Shown: one piece after another, positions 49,301 through 53,055 of the stretch
Layout: each line of letters opens with the position of its first letter
Position numbering within the stretch: position 1 is the stretch's first letter
Origin: Spisula solida
Lineage: Eukaryota > Mollusca > Bivalvia > Venerida > Mactridae
Length of the DNA stretch: 64,000 nucleotides
Assembly (NCBI GenBank): GCA_947247005.1
Contig: OX365945.1
Location: 17,924,501 to 17,988,500, forward strand
Direction of reading: 5' to 3'
The notes under the pieces: generated by a model
What the model was told of the DNA's origin: nothing
The model's database searches: none
Seen by the model: the letters and a program-made list of their open reading frames with translations, nothing else
Made by a program: the position numbers and the translations under genes

Positions 49301-51395
49301 AGACAGGATCATGGTTAAACCAAATCGTCAAGCTTTCCTACATTGTGAGGTATACGGTAACCCCAAACCTACTGTAACTTGGAGAAAAGGTTCCCAACCG
49401 GTTACATCGGAATATGGTTACGAGACGTTTAGAAATGGTACATTGTTGATTCGCTCAGCAACAGAACGAGATATTGATAGTTATACATGTACTGCCGATA
49501 ACGGTGTCACTACACCTGTTGAACGAACTATCAAACTCGAACTGAGAGGTAAGGAAACTATAATATTTTGAGTCTGACATGATGATCTTTTTGTGCTAAG
49601 AAGACCTATTGTGATAAAGTTTGGCCTATTCAAGATTTACCAATTTGATTTCTGCTGCAATTGGTGGAAAATCTTTCAACATCAAATCATTGTGCATATT
49701 TTGACTTTTTGGAGAAGTTACAGCTCTTTGAAAGGAAAAGAAATTATTAATATCTCCTACATATAGACATATTGATTTTTTGCTGGATCAAAGTTCTGAT
49801 TCCAATGAAACTTCATGTGAATATTGGTACCAAGCCAAGCATATTGTCAGGAGTTTAAGGTTGGAAGATTATGGCCCTTTGTTGGAGAAAAACGTTTTTG
49901 TAACATAAACCTTTTACTAGGCTTCTAGTTTGAGTCTGACATGATGATTGTTTGTGCTAAATGAGGAGACATACTCAAATCTTTAAAAGTAATTACCTGT
50001 GTTACATCGGCTTGCCTTGGTCTTTTTTAGCTGTCATCTCTCACTTCAAAAATGTTCTTGCTTTAAAAGTTATGAAACTGATATAAATTAAGGAGAAGGT
50101 TGGAATATAATGCAGTATGAGGATATTAACATGTAATGTTTTTTTATCTTAAAGAAATGCTGGTGGCCAGAATTGAAAATGATAATGGTAGAGTAATGGA
50201 AGGTGCTCGTATAAAGTTGTCATGTGAAGGTCGTGGATATCCCCCACCTACAATCACCTGGGAGAAGATGGGTCGACCATTATCTACTGGTGGTAACGTG
50301 TTTATCAGTAGTGATAATCAGCTGACAATACGAAATGTGACCAGAGCTGATTCAGGCACATACACATGTATAGTATCCAACACTGTAGAGAAAATTGAGA
50401 CTGCCACAACTGTACAAGTAGTACAAAAAGGTTTGTTTGTGTATTCATATGAAATTTTAGCCAATTTAAGCCTTTACTCCATGGAGATAGATGATTTAAT
50501 TGAACTATCCTATCCCCATGTATATTAGAACTTCATTTAACTGATTTCCTTGTTTGTATGCCATGTGTCAATCATTAAGATATGATAGTATACACATATC
50601 ACAATAATGTGCATAGATCAGCTATCTTAAGGAGTGAGGGGTTAATTTACTGGTTTATTTGACATATGTATAGTTTCACTGTTTATAAACATGAAAAAAT
50701 GGTGGCTGTGACCAGTTTATTTCTAAGTGTGTATTCTCCTGAGTTCCATTTTCTATGGCTGTTTATTGTGGTTCCAGCCCTAATTGTCTGTCAGTGTGTA
50801 TGTGTTTGTCTTTCACAGATTTGTGTCAGTATGATGTCTTACATGGTCTCTCAAATAATTGTTCATCTCATTGAAGATAATGTTTAGAGCAGAATTAAGA
50901 ACCATAATTCTACCTACTCAGTCTTTATAATTATAGAGTTATTGCCCTTTGTTGAATTTGCTATCCAGAGGGGAAGTATCTACGTTTTTTCGGACTATAA
51001 CTTGAAAAGTATTGATGATGTTTGATTGAAATTTCACATAATGATACAGACCATGAAGGTTAAGTGCAGTGTCAAAGAACCATAACGCTACCAGTTTTAT
51101 TTTTTTGAATTATCTCCCCATTTTTTACAAATTAAGGCTTTGTTAACTTATATAAGAGTTATTGCTCTTTGTAAACTTATATCAGAGTTATTGCCCTTTG
51201 TTAACTTATATCAGAGTTATTGCCCTTTGTTTATTTATATATGTATGTTTTATTTCAGTGATGCCTGATGATAAATGTGTTGACAAGACAACGTTGATGA
51301 AGTGTCGTCTGATTGTAACAGCTCGTCTCTGCGGATACCCGATGTACTCCAAAATATGCTGCGCCAGTTGTAGAAGATATCTCAACGGAGAATAG
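16127..51395 (+). CDS. Papilin/lacunin-family matrix protein, 3' part (27 exons)
   Basis: This is the C-terminal ~1,686 residues of a secreted extracellular-matrix protein. Order: Kunitz; GCC motifs x3; Kunitz x12; WAP x2; FN3; WAP; Kunitz; GCC motif; Ig C2 x3; PLAC; stop TAG at 51393-51395. Kunitz runs followed by Ig domains and a terminal PLAC define the papilin family; known papilins act in basement membranes and can inhibit ADAMTS-type proteases. All 27 exons join in frame: every junction is phase 1, except phase 0 after 18700 and phase 2 after 48088. The first exon starts in phase 1, so upstream exons are missing (signal peptide, TSP1 repeats, ADAMTS spacer by family expectation). The WAP-FN3-WAP block is not part of the papilin layout I know. 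Exon borders rest on GT-AG and frame, not transcripts. Confidence 0.9.
16440..16760. repeat. AGGTCA-rich dispersed repeat
   Basis: Two diverged half-units contain GT(C/G)AT(G/C)A(C/T)CA(G/T)TAGATG(G/A)C(C/T)CTTATTG followed by AGGTCAAGGTCA runs. Related sequence lies at 33895-34110 and more weakly near 27660-27800. It includes nuclear-receptor half-site arrangements at 16686-16713. Confidence 0.65.
16686..16713. promoter_or_regulatory. Possible nuclear-receptor sites (DR1, DR0, IR3)
   Basis: AGGTCA occurs at 16686-16691, 16693-16698 (one-base spacer, DR1) and 16699-16704 (no spacer). The last copy forms AGGTCA-CTG-TGACCT with 16708-16713, a perfect inverted repeat with three-base spacing, the consensus estrogen-response-element layout. 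It lies inside a repeat, so use as a regulatory site is only a possibility. Confidence 0.3.
18488..18587 (+). other. Possible alternative first exon with signal peptide
   Basis: The frame of the next exon is open upstream, with ATG at 18488, 18500 and 18503. It reads a short N region with two arginines, a hydrophobic stretch SVLSVIMIMLIV and a tail KTSAHIFSA, which together resemble a secretion signal with a cleavage site just before the GCC-motif segment. If used, a shorter isoform would start here and skip Kunitz 1. The alternative is that this is intron and the match is chance; the acceptor at 18586-18587 is plausible. No clear core promoter is seen in the A+T-rich sequence before it. Confidence 0.35.
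18588..18700 (+). CDS. Papilin exon: GCC cysteine motif a
   Basis: From acceptor ATATTCTCAG to donor GTAAGT; starts phase 1, ends phase 0. It encodes DCRTSRYGCCPDGRTPSG, then NNNEGCRPLPCD. The adjacent-cysteine GCCPDG motif and spaced single cysteines are found in papilins before the Kunitz run; their role is not established. A second AG at 18592-18593 would also keep the frame and remove two residues, so the start is slightly uncertain. Confidence 0.75.
20528..20551. repeat. (TA)n microsatellite
   Basis: An uninterrupted run of TA dinucleotides, followed by the 37-bp tandem repeat. Confidence 0.95.
20556..20667. repeat. Tandem repeat, 37-bp unit, 3 copies
   Basis: GTAAATGTTACTCTATCGAG starts at 20556, 20593 and 20630. 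The three copies are essentially identical, suggesting recent duplication. Confidence 0.95.
21439..21484 (+). CDS. Papilin micro-exon: GCC cysteine motif b
   Basis: A 46-nt exon between acceptor GTTTTATAG and donor GTTAGT. It starts phase 0, matching the phase 0 donor at 18700, and ends phase 1, matching the acceptor at 22593. It reads RTEFGCCDDDITAAQ; with the next exon it completes GCCDDDITAAQGPDQEGC. Skipping it would shift the frame, so it is likely constitutive. Its short length makes it easy for gene finders to miss. Confidence 0.8.
21485..22593 (+). other. Intron with SINE
   Basis: Phase 1 intron of 1.1 kb carrying a tRNA-derived SINE at 21691-21830. Nothing else recognised. Confidence 0.7.
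21691..21830 (+). mobile_element. tRNA-derived SINE, family shared with 35728-35866
   Basis: The head has A box TAGCTCAATGG and a weak B box TGTTCAAACAC. The 3' part CAGAAAGCTGATTGGCAAAT AAAGGCTATGC is nearly identical to the copy at 35728, which sets the family. A short ATT-rich tail follows. Confidence 0.8.
22594..22806 (+). CDS. Papilin exon: GCC motif b end, GCC motif c, acidic linker
   Basis: 213 nt from acceptor CCCTTGCAG to donor GTATGT, phase 1 at both ends. It completes motif b with GPDQEGC, then encodes a full third motif: CNETEYGCCMDGVTAAQGP and SFRGC. About 25 Asp/Glu/Thr-rich residues follow (PDTSVPDTTDEGDRDG) and act as a linker to Kunitz 2. The GP spacing after TAAQ is the same in motifs b and c, showing they are copies of one module. 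Confidence 0.85.
22940..23170. repeat. Dispersed repeat with internal ~60-bp triplication
   Basis: Three copies of an AACTAGGCAAAGCAC...GCCTTTATT unit are followed by AAAGCACTATGAAGCAC. Related sequence with GCCTTTATTCAGTTACC and AGCGCTATG occurs at about 39105-39225 and 18710-18850, so this is an interspersed family. Confidence 0.6.
24498..24760. mobile_element. Short inverted-repeat element, 263 bp
   Basis: Left end AGGGCTGGTATTCACAAAGC and the right end are inverted copies over about 38 bp, the pairing running on through ATCTTAGT(T/C)GAAAACTTA. No coding frame, as expected for a MITE. I could not fix the target duplication. Confidence 0.85.
25253..25426 (+). CDS. Papilin exon: Kunitz domain 2
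   Basis: 174 nt, the same length as Kunitz 1, phase 1 both ends, acceptor CCTACCTACAG and donor GTACAG (not a strong donor). Cysteine spacing is canonical 8-15-7-12-3. It has GPCSDYTVMWYYN and FWYGGCEGNSNRY. P1 is Ser followed by Asp, so trypsin inhibition is unlikely. The CSD...FWYGGC signature is shared only with Kunitz 14, the most distant Kunitz exon of the gene. If the weak donor is not used, the frame runs to a stop at 25492. Confidence 0.85.
25427..29694 (+). other. Long intron with AGGTCA-type repeat
   Basis: 4.3 kb. A degenerate ~58-bp triplicate (AACATA(T/C)CAAGT...GGATGTT) lies near 27440-27580, and the repeat element at 28601-29280 fills its 3' part. No Kunitz or other domain exon found in between. 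Confidence 0.6.
28601..29280 (+). mobile_element. Interspersed element with 145-bp internal tandem repeats, copy 1
   Basis: It starts AGCTCACCTGTCACAAAGTG and ends CAGGTGAGCG...GGACCCTCTTGT, so AGCTCACCTG and CAGGTGAGC form inverted termini. Inside, GGTCACAATTTT recurs at 28689, 28834, 28979 and 29124, an exact 145-bp period. Each unit has ATGAAACTTGGTCACAATGA, AACTAGGTCA and AAGGTCAAAT. No protein frame. A longer copy lies at 31478-33363. Confidence 0.8.
29695..29895 (+). CDS. Papilin exon: Kunitz domain 3
   Basis: 201 nt, acceptor ATTTTCATAG, donor GTAAGT, phase 1 both ends. It opens with a short acidic linker EPEPELP, then a canonical Kunitz with GPCRAGLPRWFYN and FIYGGCQGNENNF, and all six cysteines. 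P1 is Arg with Ala next, the standard trypsin-type site. A short VPKVVET tail leads to Kunitz 4 after a 358-nt intron. Confidence 0.9.
29896..30253 (+). other. Intron, nothing recognised
   Basis: 358 nt of A+T-rich sequence between Kunitz 3 and Kunitz 4. Short overlapping frames on both strands lack any family feature. Confidence 0.7.
30254..30478 (+). CDS. Papilin exon: Kunitz domain 4
   Basis: 225 nt, acceptor CACTGTTTCAG, donor GTAAGT, phase 1 both ends. Canonical spacing with VGPCKASIQKFYYN and FTYGGCGGNRNNF. P1 is Lys, as in bovine pancreatic trypsin inhibitor. The tail PPVVVVTERPPRTR is a Pro/Val-rich linker. A 4-kb repeat-filled intron follows. Confidence 0.9.
31478..33363 (+). mobile_element. 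Interspersed element with ~145-bp internal tandem repeats, copy 2
   Basis: It starts AGCTCACCTGCCACAAAGTG and ends CAGGTGAGCC...GATCCTCTTGT, matching copy 1 at both ends. The internal unit GGTCACATTTTT recurs at 31724, 31870 and 32015, about 145 bp apart, but has drifted from copy 1. It is interrupted by a 799-bp insertion at 32201-32999; without this it is about 1.1 kb. More units than copy 1 show that the internal array changes length. Confidence 0.8.
32201..32999. mobile_element. Pogo/Tigger-like non-autonomous DNA element, 799 bp
   Basis: Left end CAGTCTAACTTGTATTAAGC and inverted right end CAGTCCAACTTGTACTAGCG match over about 25 bp. TA flanks both sides (32199-32200 and 33000-33001). 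The uninterrupted host repeat at about 31613-31627 reads GGTCAGTAGTTGTACCTC, a natural empty site with a single TA. Subterminal GGTCGCTTAA-type motifs occur at both ends. No transposase frame, so it would need one in trans. Confidence 0.85.
33895..34110. repeat. AGGTCA-rich dispersed repeat fragment
   Basis: Contains CATCAGTAGATGACCCCATT and CAATAGGTCAAAGGTCAAGGTC, related to the repeat in the first intron at 16440-16760. Confidence 0.6.
34524..34712 (+). CDS. Papilin exon: Kunitz domain 5
   Basis: 189 nt, acceptor TATCATTTCAG, donor GTATGA, phase 1 both ends. Canonical Kunitz with LGPCRRAITKHFFN and FTYGGCLGNHNNFES; P1 is Arg. NIS in the middle is a possible N-glycosylation site. The second half is nearly identical to that of Kunitz 11, six exons downstream, pointing to shared recent ancestry. 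Confidence 0.9.
34713..35399 (+). other. Intron, nothing recognised
   Basis: 687 nt; short open frames on the + strand near 34847-35071 lack family features. Confidence 0.7.
35400..35678 (+). CDS. Papilin exon: Kunitz domain 6 with Thr/Pro repeat tail
   Basis: 279 nt, acceptor TGTTTTCAG, donor GTTTGT, phase 1 both ends. Canonical Kunitz with TGPCRGTFRRYYF and FAYGGCQGNGNNF; P1 is Arg, P1' Gly. From about 35580 the exon encodes PVTR(A/P)P repeats, six copies of a 15-nt unit, a Thr/Pro-rich stretch likely to be O-glycosylated and extended. It is the only tandem-repeat linker in the visible protein and could vary in length between alleles. Confidence 0.9.
35728..35866 (+). mobile_element. tRNA-derived SINE, family shared with 21691-21830
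   Basis: The head has A box TAGCTCAGTGG and B-box-like GGTTCAAATTC at tRNA spacing, and the body ends CAGAAAGCTGATTGGCAAAT GAAGGCTATGC as in the other copy. It lies in the intron between Kunitz 6 and 7. Confidence 0.85.
36003..36173 (+). CDS. Papilin exon: Kunitz domain 7, divergent
   Basis: 171 nt, acceptor TTATTTTCAG, donor GTAAGT, phase 1 both ends. All six cysteines remain but spacing is 7-17-7-12-3, with one residue lost before and two gained after the second cysteine (TPCENRGEGPFWYYD). The usual YGGC is replaced by ADGEC, although NRNQNNF and ESC..YC are kept. P1 is Glu. These changes lie in the binding loop and its support, so a canonical inhibitory role is unlikely; the fold is probably retained. 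The reading frame and splice sites are intact, so it is not a pseudoexon. Confidence 0.85.
36174..36668 (+). other. Intron, nothing recognised
   Basis: 495 nt of non-coding sequence; the long overlapping frame at 36033-36404 is a shadow of the Kunitz 7 exon. Confidence 0.7.
36669..36890 (+). CDS. Papilin exon: Kunitz domain 8
   Basis: 222 nt, acceptor TGTTTTACAG, donor GTAACT, phase 1 both ends. Spacing 10-15-7-12-3, two residues longer than usual between the first cysteines. The binding loop reads RCLAYFEQW, with P1 Leu and P1' Ala; FVYGGCGGSANNF follows. Leu at P1 suits elastase- or chymotrypsin-like proteases. The tail VVPVTRAPEPSAPE is Pro-rich and echoes the PVTRAP repeats after Kunitz 6. 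Confidence 0.9.
36891..37247 (+). other. Intron, nothing recognised
   Basis: 357 nt between Kunitz 8 and 9. Confidence 0.7.
37248..37415 (+). CDS. Papilin exon: Kunitz domain 9
   Basis: 168 nt, acceptor TATATTACAG, donor GTGATT, phase 1 both ends. Canonical spacing with GNCLAYIRNWRYD and FVYGGCGGNENRF. P1 is Leu. It shares the CLAY...W.YD loop with Kunitz 8 and 10, its immediate neighbours. Confidence 0.9.
37416..37837 (+). other. Intron, nothing recognised
   Basis: 422 nt between Kunitz 9 and 10, open in frame for about 140 nt past the donor but without any domain feature. Confidence 0.7.
37838..38065 (+). CDS. Papilin exon: Kunitz domain 10
   Basis: 228 nt, acceptor TGTTATTTCAG, donor GTACGT, phase 1 both ends. 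Spacing 9-15-7-12-3. Loop GCLAYLRRWRYD with P1 Leu; FIYGGCGGNANNF. The linker REPEPEPTRATNTGG resembles the acidic EPEPE linker that opens the Kunitz 3 exon. Confidence 0.9.
38066..38504 (+). other. Intron with 24-bp tandem repeat
   Basis: AAGGC(C/T) plus ATTAGGAATTTGGGTTAA recurs about every 24 bp, four copies, at 38155-38265. No exon. Confidence 0.7.
38155..38265. repeat. Tandem repeat, ~24-bp unit, 4 copies
   Basis: Imperfect units of GGTTAAAAGGCTATTAGGAA, increasingly diverged to the right. Confidence 0.8.
38505..38786 (+). CDS. Papilin exon: Kunitz domain 11 with long linker
   Basis: 282 nt, the longest Kunitz exon; acceptor TTTATCACAG, donor GTGAGT, phase 1 both ends. Canonical Kunitz with VGPCKQFNKRWHYN and FTYGGCLGNHNNFES. 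P1 is Lys. About 37 residues of linker follow, first Arg/Pro-rich (RWSRPDPRPERR), then acidic (DEVIDESSGE). The second half of the domain closely matches Kunitz 5. Confidence 0.9.
38787..39351 (+). other. Intron with dispersed repeat
   Basis: 565 nt; contains a copy of the GCCTTTATTCAGTTACC/AGCGCTATG repeat family at about 39105-39225. Confidence 0.65.
39352..39519 (+). CDS. Papilin exon: Kunitz domain 12
   Basis: 168 nt, acceptor AAAATTTCAG, donor GTAAGA, phase 1 both ends. Canonical spacing, TGRCRGYIQSWYYD and FIYGGCGSNGNRF. P1 is Arg. No linker beyond the domain. Confidence 0.9.
39520..40314 (+). other. Intron with a SINE-like fragment
   Basis: 795 nt. At about 39610-39790, GGGTTTGAATCCTACCCACC resembles a B box within a SINE-like sequence; no clear A box. 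Confidence 0.5.
40315..40500 (+). CDS. Papilin exon: Kunitz domain 13
   Basis: 186 nt, acceptor TACCTTCAG, donor GTAAGT, phase 1 both ends. Canonical spacing, loop GSCMAYMSRYYFD, then FVYGGCEGNANNF. P1 is Met with Ala next, again compatible with elastase/chymotrypsin-type targets. CMAY relates it to the CLAY group (Kunitz 8-10). It ends the main Kunitz run. Confidence 0.9.
40501..42405 (+). other. Intron
   Basis: 1.9 kb separating the Kunitz run from the WAP block. A dispersed repeat with GAGTGCTGCCTTCCCTGTCC lies at about 41448-41502; inverted copies are at 45668 and 46843. A (TC)n tract is at about 42220. No exon seen. Confidence 0.6.
42406..42567 (+). CDS. Papilin exon: WAP domain 1
   Basis: 162 nt, acceptor TTCTCACAG, donor GTAAGC, phase 1 both ends. 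Eight cysteines in the WAP four-disulfide pattern: GICP, EVC, QC, DC, KKCC, AC, VC. It is rich in Arg and Lys (RSPRRGE, RRDRDC, GRKKCC). WAP domains are small protease-inhibitor or matrix modules, and basic ones can be antimicrobial; which applies here cannot be told. Confidence 0.85.
42568..44433 (+). other. Intron with SINE-like repeat
   Basis: 1.9 kb. About 42860-43070 is SINE-like: CCTGGTTCAAATC resembles a B box, and the tail has GGAGGTCATTGGTCATTTAG, related to sequence at 53645 and 58325. No exon. Confidence 0.55.
44434..44586 (+). CDS. Papilin exon: WAP domain 2
   Basis: 153 nt, acceptor AACATTTCAG, donor GTAAGT, phase 1 both ends. Complete eight-cysteine WAP core: GYCPPK, GAC, TC, SC, QKCC, GC, KC. 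Less basic than WAP 1, with an HHGCG turn. It abuts the FN3 exon. Confidence 0.9.
44587..44995 (+). other. Intron, nothing recognised
   Basis: 409 nt between WAP 2 and the FN3 exon. Confidence 0.7.
44996..45304 (+). CDS. Papilin exon: fibronectin type III domain
   Basis: 309 nt, acceptor TTTTGTAG, donor GTTAGT, phase 1 both ends. It encodes one FN3 domain: Pro-rich start (TTPVRV), VQVSWYD with the B-strand Trp, YYTVRYY in strand C, and the LRSDTEYEFNVRV core with the Tyr/Leu tyrosine-corner pattern. It ends SEWSENTRNRTLPR. NVT and NRT are possible N-glycosylation sites. The whole domain lies in one exon, flanked on both sides by WAP exons, a pairing also seen in anosmin-type proteins. Confidence 0.85.
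45305..45835 (+). other. Intron with dispersed repeat
   Basis: 531 nt. The repeat GTCAGGGAAGGCAGCACTCG followed by an A-rich tract lies at 45668-45735, about 100 nt before the WAP 3 acceptor. The Lys-rich frame entering the next exon is this A-rich tract. Confidence 0.65.
45836..45979 (+). CDS. Papilin exon: WAP domain 3
   Basis: 144 nt, acceptor TATTAACAG, donor GTATGT, phase 1 both ends. Full eight-cysteine WAP core: GQCPVV, GIC, EC, EC, QKCC, GC, QTC. It is acidic (SDDTFG, VEECQNDAEC), unlike WAP 1. An AG six bases on (45840-45841) would keep frame and drop two residues, so the start is uncertain. Confidence 0.85.
45980..46479 (+). other. Intron, nothing recognised
   Basis: 500 nt between WAP 3 and Kunitz 14. 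Confidence 0.7.
46480..46656 (+). CDS. Papilin exon: Kunitz domain 14
   Basis: 177 nt, acceptor ATCTTTCAG, donor GTATAC, phase 1 both ends. Spacing 8-15-7-13-3, with one extra residue after the fourth cysteine (GGCNQGNGNNF). P1 is Ser followed by Asp (GSCSDWEVRWYFD), and FWYGGC replaces the usual F.YGGC, both features shared only with Kunitz 2. It stands alone after the WAP block. Confidence 0.9.
   Translation, partial: VTMYVIFPRILDHVLIGKYVGTLIRRIRDVTDSGMVDVTKAMVTTSWIKLNVNVLVPE
46657..47369 (+). other. Intron with dispersed repeat
   Basis: 713 nt; GGACAGGGAAGGCAGCACTC at 46843 is a copy of the repeat at 41448 (inverted) and 45668. Confidence 0.65.
47370..47486 (+). CDS. Papilin exon: GCC cysteine motif d
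   Basis: 117 nt, acceptor TTATTACAG, donor GTAAGT, phase 1 both ends. A Thr/Pro/Arg-rich opening (APTTARPLTARP) precedes YDCRRTTFGCCLDRYTPR and SNCE, the same cysteine pattern as motifs a-c but without the Pro-Asp-Gly turn. It is the linker between the last Kunitz and the Ig domains, where papilins carry a conserved connecting region. Confidence 0.8.
47487..47967 (+). other. Intron, nothing but a GTAA microsatellite
   Basis: 481 nt; (GTAA)n around 47595-47615. Confidence 0.7.
47968..48088 (+). CDS. Papilin exon: Ig domain 1, first half
   Basis: 121 nt, acceptor TATATTACAG, donor GTAAGT; starts phase 1 and ends phase 2. It encodes strands A-C of a C2-type Ig domain: ESVTLDC with the first core cysteine and VTWYRNG with the core Trp. 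Confidence 0.9.
48089..48546 (+). other. Intron splitting Ig domain 1
   Basis: 458 nt, the only phase 2 intron in the visible gene. Nothing recognised inside. Confidence 0.7.
48547..48701 (+). CDS. Papilin exon: Ig domain 1, second half
   Basis: 155 nt, acceptor TTTCTATCAG, donor GTAATA; starts phase 2, ends phase 1. It completes the domain with GTLVVTETNIEDDGLYACHV, whose Asp-x-Gly-x-Tyr-x-Cys supplies the second core cysteine. The split lies in the C strand region. Confidence 0.9.
48702..49275 (+). other. Intron, nothing recognised
   Basis: 574 nt between Ig domains 1 and 2. Confidence 0.7.
49276..49548 (+). CDS. Papilin exon: Ig domain 2
   Basis: 273 nt, acceptor TTGTTACAG, donor GTAAGG, phase 1 both ends. 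One complete I-set/C2 domain: AFLHCEVYGNPKPTVTWRKG, then NGTLLIRSATERDIDSYTC. The pattern C-x-V-x-G-x-P-x-P-x-x-x-W is typical of I-set domains. NGT is a possible N-glycosylation site. Confidence 0.92.
49549..50154 (+). other. Intron, nothing recognised
   Basis: 606 nt between Ig domains 2 and 3. GTTTGAGTCTGACATGATGAT occurs near both ends of its first part (about 49569 and 49929), a short internal duplication. Confidence 0.65.
50155..50430 (+). CDS. Papilin exon: Ig domain 3
   Basis: 276 nt, acceptor TATCTTAAAG, donor GTTTGT, phase 1 both ends. Complete I-set domain: ARIKLSCEGRGYPPPTITWE and NVTRADSGTYTCIVSNTVE. NVT is a possible N-glycosylation site. If the weak-looking donor were ignored, the frame would run to a stop at 50526 and lose the PLAC domain. 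Confidence 0.92.
50431..51258 (+). other. Intron with ~31-bp triplicate
   Basis: 828 nt. A unit with TTATAT(A/C)AGAGTTATTGCCCTTTG repeats three times at 51145-51230, just before the PLAC acceptor. Confidence 0.7.
51259..51395 (+). CDS. Papilin last exon: PLAC domain and stop
   Basis: Acceptor TTTTATTTCAG, phase 1 start, stop TAG at 51393-51395. The 45 residues have six cysteines: DDKC, LMKC, ARLC, KICC, ASC. They match the PLAC (protease and lacunin) domain that closes papilins and several ADAMTS and ADAMTS-like proteins. RRYLNGE is the C-terminus. Its presence fixes the gene's end and supports assignment to papilin over other multi-Kunitz proteins. Confidence 0.9.
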
Positions 51396-51830
51396 TTAAC
51401 TATAGACTATAAGGGGACAATACTTGATGAGCAAGAGCCGATTTTATCATTTAATACTCTTGTAGGCTTTTAAACTGAAACAAATATTTTGCAAGCAATA
51501 TTTCAATATAATGTATAATAATCTAGCTATTGTGTAGAAATATTATTCTCAATATTTACAAGGTCATTACGAAGAATCGCTTGATGACATGCTGGCTTGG
51601 TGACATATTATTCGCCTCATTCATCAGGGGAGAGAACTCTTGCACTGTTGGAGGAAATTGTGACAAGAGTTATCTGGAGTGTGGATGACCTTGAAAGAGT
51701 TGTCTGGAATACGTCTGACCTTGACCTTGTTATCTCTAGTATCTCGCATGTATCAGAACGAGTGTTTATTCCAGCCGACATGTGTCAAAATGAAATAAAC
51801 CGTTTTACTCTCTATATGTTAATATAATTA
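51396..51830 (+). other. Probable start of papilin 3' UTR
   Basis: Follows the stop without further domain exons. AATAAA at 51794-51799 could be a polyadenylation signal; further candidates occur downstream (for example 52977), so the true end is unknown. A 76-codon frame at 51597-51827 encodes nothing recognisable. Confidence 0.45.
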
Positions 51831-52914
51831 TCTAGGTATTTTGTTAGATAATATTTACTGTTCATTTTATGTTTGGCAAACTTTGTCAGTCTCTTGTATT
51901 TATGTGTAACTAATGAAAACCAGTTTAGTGCTACCCCAGTTCATAGTGGATAAAATTGTACAGAAATAGTTTCGATGAATTTCATATTGTGTTTTTGTTC
52001 GTCTTGTTTGACTAATATAAAGAATAATTAATAATTTCAGTGTAAATTTTATTATTTGTGTCATGTTTTGTTTCAAAGGTGCTAAATTAATTTTGATCTC
52101 CGAAAAAATAGCACAATACCCAGATGAATGTCAGGTTACTTATAGAACTAGGGGCTGATTGACGGTGAAATTGTTCATTGCCTGTATCAGGAGTATAACT
52201 TTTATTATGTAAGGTCATCTTGCACTTTTCAAGGTCAGTCTGGGTTAGGGGTCATACATTATGTTAAGCAAGTTGTCAGATTGTACCTTAAGTCTGATAG
52301 AGGTCATGTTTTAGAAGAAAGGTCAGAATAATTCACCATGGATATGCAGAGATTGTTATACCAAAGGTCTTGCTTACAGGTTAATCATCAGTATTCGTTT
52401 CATTAAATATTCATTTTTTGTGTTTTTTTGTTTCCGTTTGATTGGATGGTAAAGGGTCAACAGGAAGGGGCCAAATTCTTCTTATAATAAAGGCATTTTC
52501 AGGAGGATCATTACGGTCTTTTCCGAAAGTCCTCTGTTATTTTTTTGCCCAATACCCTAAGTTGCCACTCGATGCAAATATTTGAGAATTTTTGTTCATT
52601 ATCTAGATGAGAATACTTTGATATAGTCATAATGTTGCATTTATGCATTTATACATTTATAATGTAATGTACATGTCTTTTATAAAATGTATATAAATAT
52701 ATATATATATGATATTGTAAAAGTTAGACGTTGTTTTATACAGTTTTATAGTGACAAACTATTACGTATTGTGTTATGTGTGCTTCTGAATGGTTGAGTT
52801 TGTGTATTTTTTCCTCATTTTGAATAATATACCCTTTTTTGCTTATGATAGAAATGATAACAAATTTTGTTTATTTTAAAGGCTTGCTACATTGTACCTT
52901 GACATCAGTTCATC

Positions 52915-53055
52915 TGCCGATACAGACAATTATGCTTAATCAGCAAATTTGCTAAACATTAAACGGGGGTACCTGAATAAAGCATCTTCCAGTACTGACA
53001 ATTATACTTAATCAGCAAATTTGCTAAACATAAAATAGTGGAACCTGAATAAAGT
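52915..53055. repeat. Tandem duplication, ~70 bp, 2 copies
   Basis: Each copy reads GACAATTAT(G/A)CTTAATCAGC AAATTTGCTAAACAT and ends ACCTGAATAAAG, so both carry an AATAAA. Confidence 0.85.

Noticed and set aside
51597..51827. 76-residue frame after the papilin stop
   Set aside because: Short internal repeats, no family, no splice signals; most likely 3' UTR.
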